A stretch of DNA of 5,189 bases. Source: Flavobacteriaceae bacterium (GTDB lineage: Bacteria; Bacteroidota; Bacteroidia; Flavobacteriales; Flavobacteriaceae). The stretch spans positions 1 through 5,189 of the forward strand of contig JALZVC010000037.1 in the NCBI GenBank assembly GCA_023301205.1. Direction: 5' to 3'. Of the stretch, positions 2,556 to 5,189 are shown piece after piece (position 1 is the first letter of the stretch; every line of letters starts with the position of its first letter). The position numbers and the translations under genes were made by a program. Below the pieces are notes generated by a model. It did not search any database and was not told where the DNA came from. It saw only the letters and a program-made list of their open reading frames with translations.

Positions 2556-5189
2556 ACCGCTTAAATATATTTTCTTATTAGTACTAATTAATACTTTTAA
2601 TTTATACTCACAAGAATCTAATCTACATGGTAGGGTAACGGATACCCTATTAATACCTTTACAACATACAAATATACTTGCAATACCGAAGGATTCTAAT
2701 CAAGATATTAAGTTCTCTATTACTGATAAGTTTGGTAACTATAAATTATCTCTTAAAAAAGATATCTTTTATAAAATAGAAATTACCTATCTAGGTTTTC
2801 AAAAAATAAGTGATTCTATAACATTACAAAAAGACATTACTAAAGATTTTACTTTATTACCAGGTACTGAGAGCTTGGAAGAGGTGCTTATAAAACAACG
2901 TTTGCCAGTACTAGTAAAAAAGGATACAATCACTTACCGTACAGATGTTTTTCTGACAGGAGAAGAACGTAAATTGCGGGAAGTACTCAAAAAATTACCA
3001 GGAGTCGAGGTGGATAGGGCAGGTAATGTTACTGTAAATGGAAAAAAAGTAGATAAGCTATTAGTAGAGGGTAAAATTTTTTTTACAGGAGATACAAAGC
3101 TAGGAGTAAATAATATACCTGCAGATGCTATAGATGAGGTGGTTGTACTTGATAATTATAGTGAAATTCCATTTTTAAAAGGATTAGAAGACAGCGATAA
3201 AATGGCGCTTAACATTAAGCTAAAAGAAGGAAAGAAAAAGTTTGTCTTTGGAGACATAGAAGTAGGTGGTGGTATAGAAGATCGATATTTAGCACACCCT
3301 ACTTTGTTTTATTATAGCCCCAAAACCAGTGTAAATACCATTGTAGATTTTAATAATATAGGAAAACAATCTTTTACGTTTAATGACTACGTAAATTTTG
3401 AGGGCGGTTTTACAAAACTTGTAGATGATCCTAAGGGATATTTTAATCTTGCTAATAGTGATTTTGCGACATCATTGCAAAACCAAGATTTTGTTTTTAA
3501 CAGAAACAGTTTTGGCGCATTTAACATTGCCCAACAGTTAAGTCCTAATACAAATATAAATGCCTACAGTATTGTTAATGGATCAACTACAGAAACTAGA
3601 GTATCACAAGTAAATACATTTCTAATTGATAATACGATTAGTGATATAGAAAATCGTACGACCACTAACAAATTTGATAGCTTCTTCACCTTAAATAAGG
3701 CAACGTTAAAGTATATTCCAAATGCAGACGAGGATCTTAGTCTATCAACCGTGGTTAAAACCTCTACTGGTGATTTAAACGAACAATTACAATCGCAAAC
3801 GTTAACCACTAATGGTTTTGTGAATACCCAAGAGAATCCAACCTCTTATGAAATACTAAATACCTTTAGCTACAGTAAACAATTTTCTAACAAACACACA
3901 TCAACGTTACAGGCAGATTTTAATGTAGTTAAAAATAAAAACAAATCATTATGGGATTTTAGTGATGCTATTTTTAATACTTTAGTGCCCGTAGAAGGTG
4001 ATGCTCCATTTAATTTAAGTCAAAACATTGATTATGAGGATTATAGTTCTTCATTTCAATTAAAACACTATTGGGTGTTAAGTACCTTTCATCATATATA
4101 TCCTGTTTTAGGGCATAACTTTTCTAAACAAAACTATAGTTCTCTTGATGCTCAAATTATAGATACGGAGACTAATGACTTTTCTTCTAGCGGTTTTAAT
4201 AACGATACTTCTTTTTTGTTAAATGATAGTTTTGTTGGCTTTCAATACAAAACTAAAATAGATGATATCACCATTAAACCTGGTTTGATTTATCATTACT
4301 ATTATTGGGATATCGAGCAATTTAATCAATCGACTTTATCAAGAGGAAAAGCACAATTTCTCCCAGAATTATTGGTGGATTGGGCCTTAAGGAGTAGTGA
4401 GAAAATTAAATTAGATTACGGGTTAAAGTCACAGTTTAATGATGCCTCTTTTTACGCCAACAGGTTCCGTTTATCAGGATTTAATAACATATATCAAGGT
4501 AATGAGTCTCTAGAAAACGAACTGTACCACCAGGCGTCATTATCCTACTCTAAGTTTAGTTTGTTAAAAGGATTATTTTATAATGCTAGACTGAGTTATA
4601 TAGATCGTATAAATACGATAAGAAGTGCGACCATAATTGATGGTATAAATCAAATTAGCACCTCGATATTTACAGATCTTCCAGAACGCACGTTGTCGAG
4701 CGGTGCATCCATTTCAAAAAAAGTAAAAAAAATAAAGTTTTCTTTGAGCGCTAATCTATCGCGTTCTAGCTATTCAAGAACTATTAATGAGCTAATTGTT
4801 GATTTTTCTTCAAATAATTATGGTTATAATTTTAAAGCAGAAACAAGTTTTAAGAACTACCCAAATTTAGAGGTGGGTGTTTCTCAGGCATTTAATGATT
4901 TTGGTAATGATAACTTCAGCAACAAATTTTCACAAACGGAACCTTATGCGATACTTCAATATGATTTTTTAAATGACTTTATTTTTAAAGCAGATTACAG
5001 GTACAACCGCTATGAAAATAAGGGTGAAGACATTGTAAATAATTTTGAGATAGGAAATGCTTCCTTATTTTATAATAAAGAAGACAGTCCTTGGGGGTTT
5101 GAGATTGATGTAGATAATATTTTTAATGTTAATTTTAAAAACGAAAATTCATTTGATCAATTTATTATAAGAGACCAACGTACATTTAT
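2533..5189 (+). CDS. TonB-receptor-like outer-membrane beta-barrel protein with carboxypeptidase-regulatory-like domain (3' end outside window)
   Basis: The frame stays open from the ATG at 2533 to the window edge, giving 885 complete residues. Order of parts: a signal peptide (hydrophobic 12-24, cleavage near Ser26/Gln27); a carboxypeptidase-regulatory-like Ig-type domain at about 31-115 (HGRVTD at 32-37, ITYLGFQ at 84-90); a plug-like region at about 145-225 (LKKLPGVEVD, VNGKKVDKLLVEGK, NIPADAIDEVVVLDNY); then a long beta-barrel from about 237, with alternating aromatic and polar strands and a GNESLENEL block near 656-664. This is the architecture of outer-membrane beta-barrel family proteins related to TonB-dependent receptors. 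The substrate is unknown. LEEVLIKQ (115-122) is the nearest thing to a TonB-box-like segment, and a functional one cannot be asserted. The final FIIRDQRTF precedes what is normally a short last strand, so I infer that only some 15-25 residues are missing. An in-frame ATG at 2461 exists, but 2533 places the signal peptide correctly. The gene starts inside the GLPGLI gene, suggesting translational coupling. Confidence 0.9.
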   Translation, partial: MSLEIKIKPLKYIFLLVLINTFNLYSQESNLHGRVTDTLLIPLQHTNILAIPKDSNQDIKFSITDKFGNYKLSLKKDIFYKIEITYLGFQKISDSITLQKDITKDFTLLPGTESLEEVLIKQRLPVLVKKDTITYRTDVFLTGEERKLREVLKKLPGVEVDRAGNVTVNGKKVDKLLVEGKIFFTGDTKLGVNNIPADAIDEVVVLDNYSEIPFLKGLEDSDKMALNIKLKEGKKKFVFGDIEVGGGIEDRYLAHPTLFYYSPKTSVNTIVDFNNIGKQSFTFNDYVNFEGGFTKLVDDPKGYFNLANSDFATSLQNQDFVFNRNSFGAFNIAQQLSPNTNINAYSIVNGSTTETRVSQVNTFLIDNTISDIENRTTTNKFDSFFTLNKATLKYIPNADEDLSLSTVVKTSTGDLNEQLQSQTLTTNGFVNTQENPTSYEILNTFSYSKQFSNKHTSTLQADFNVVKNKNKSLWDFSDAIFNTLVPVEGDAPFNLSQNIDYEDYSSSFQLKHYWVLSTFHHIYPVLGHNFSKQNYSSLDAQIIDTETNDFSSSGFNNDTSFLLNDSFVGFQYKTKIDDITIKPGLIYHYYYWDIEQFNQSTLSRGKAQFLPELLVDWALRSSEKIKLDYGLKSQFNDASFYANRFRLSGFNNIYQGNESLENELYHQASLSYSKFSLLKGLFYNARLSYIDRINTIRSATIIDGINQISTSIFTDLPERTLSSGASISKKVKKIKFSLSANLSRSSYSRTINELIVDFSSNNYGYNFKAETSFKNYPNLEVGVSQAFNDFGNDNFSNKFSQTEPYAILQYDFLNDFIFKADYRYNRYENKGEDIVNNFEIGNASLFYNKEDSPWGFEIDVDNIFNVNFKNENSFDQFIIRDQRTF

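Noticed and set aside
3564..3809. Minus-strand ORF of 81 codons
   Set aside because: It lies wholly inside the barrel gene on the opposite strand, whose frame is continuous and clearly coding; it is a shadow frame.
1..5189. tRNA, rRNA, CRISPR array, insertion sequence or phage attachment site
   Set aside because: No cloverleaf, rRNA core, regularly spaced repeats, transposase or integrase frame, or flanking target duplication was seen.

Overview
The window looks like chromosomal DNA of a member of the Flavobacteriaceae (Bacteroidota). It is strongly AT-rich. Two secreted proteins have Bacteroidota-type signal peptides with Gln just after the likely cleavage site. No Shine-Dalgarno sequences are evident. 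The gene content includes a GLPGLI-family protein next to a large outer-membrane beta-barrel protein with a carboxypeptidase-regulatory-like domain. All genes seen are on the + strand.

Layout: (1) 1-198 is the 3' end of a DUF3820-family gene. (2) 199-632 has no convincing gene but carries several inverted repeats, a possible terminator and, just before the next gene, an ECF-sigma-like promoter candidate. (3) 633-1007 encodes a small four-helix membrane protein of unknown function, closed by a strong bidirectional terminator at 1034-1066. (4) 1067-1349 is AT-rich and non-coding, with a run of 14 T, a 14-bp palindrome and a candidate flavobacterial promoter. (5) 1350-1544 and 1571-1774 encode two small, acidic, secreted proteins that share a two-cysteine motif and look like diverged tandem paralogues. 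(6) A perfect 11-bp hairpin at 1792-1819 leads directly into a GLPGLI-family protein (1836-2555). (7) A large outer-membrane barrel protein starts at 2533, overlaps the GLPGLI gene by 23 bases and runs off the right edge.

The most interesting part is 1259-5189. One plausible promoter precedes two small secreted peptides, then an internal hairpin, then the GLPGLI/outer-membrane-barrel pair. Only 16 bases separate the hairpin from the GLPGLI start codon and no separate promoter is visible, so read-through from the peptide genes is likely. The hairpin may set a high-peptide, low-receptor ratio. A working idea, which is inference only, is that the small two-cysteine proteins are periplasmic or extracellular partners, or cargo, of the envelope pair. 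The GLPGLI/barrel pairing itself is common in this group. The tandem peptide family in front of it is what I do not recognise.
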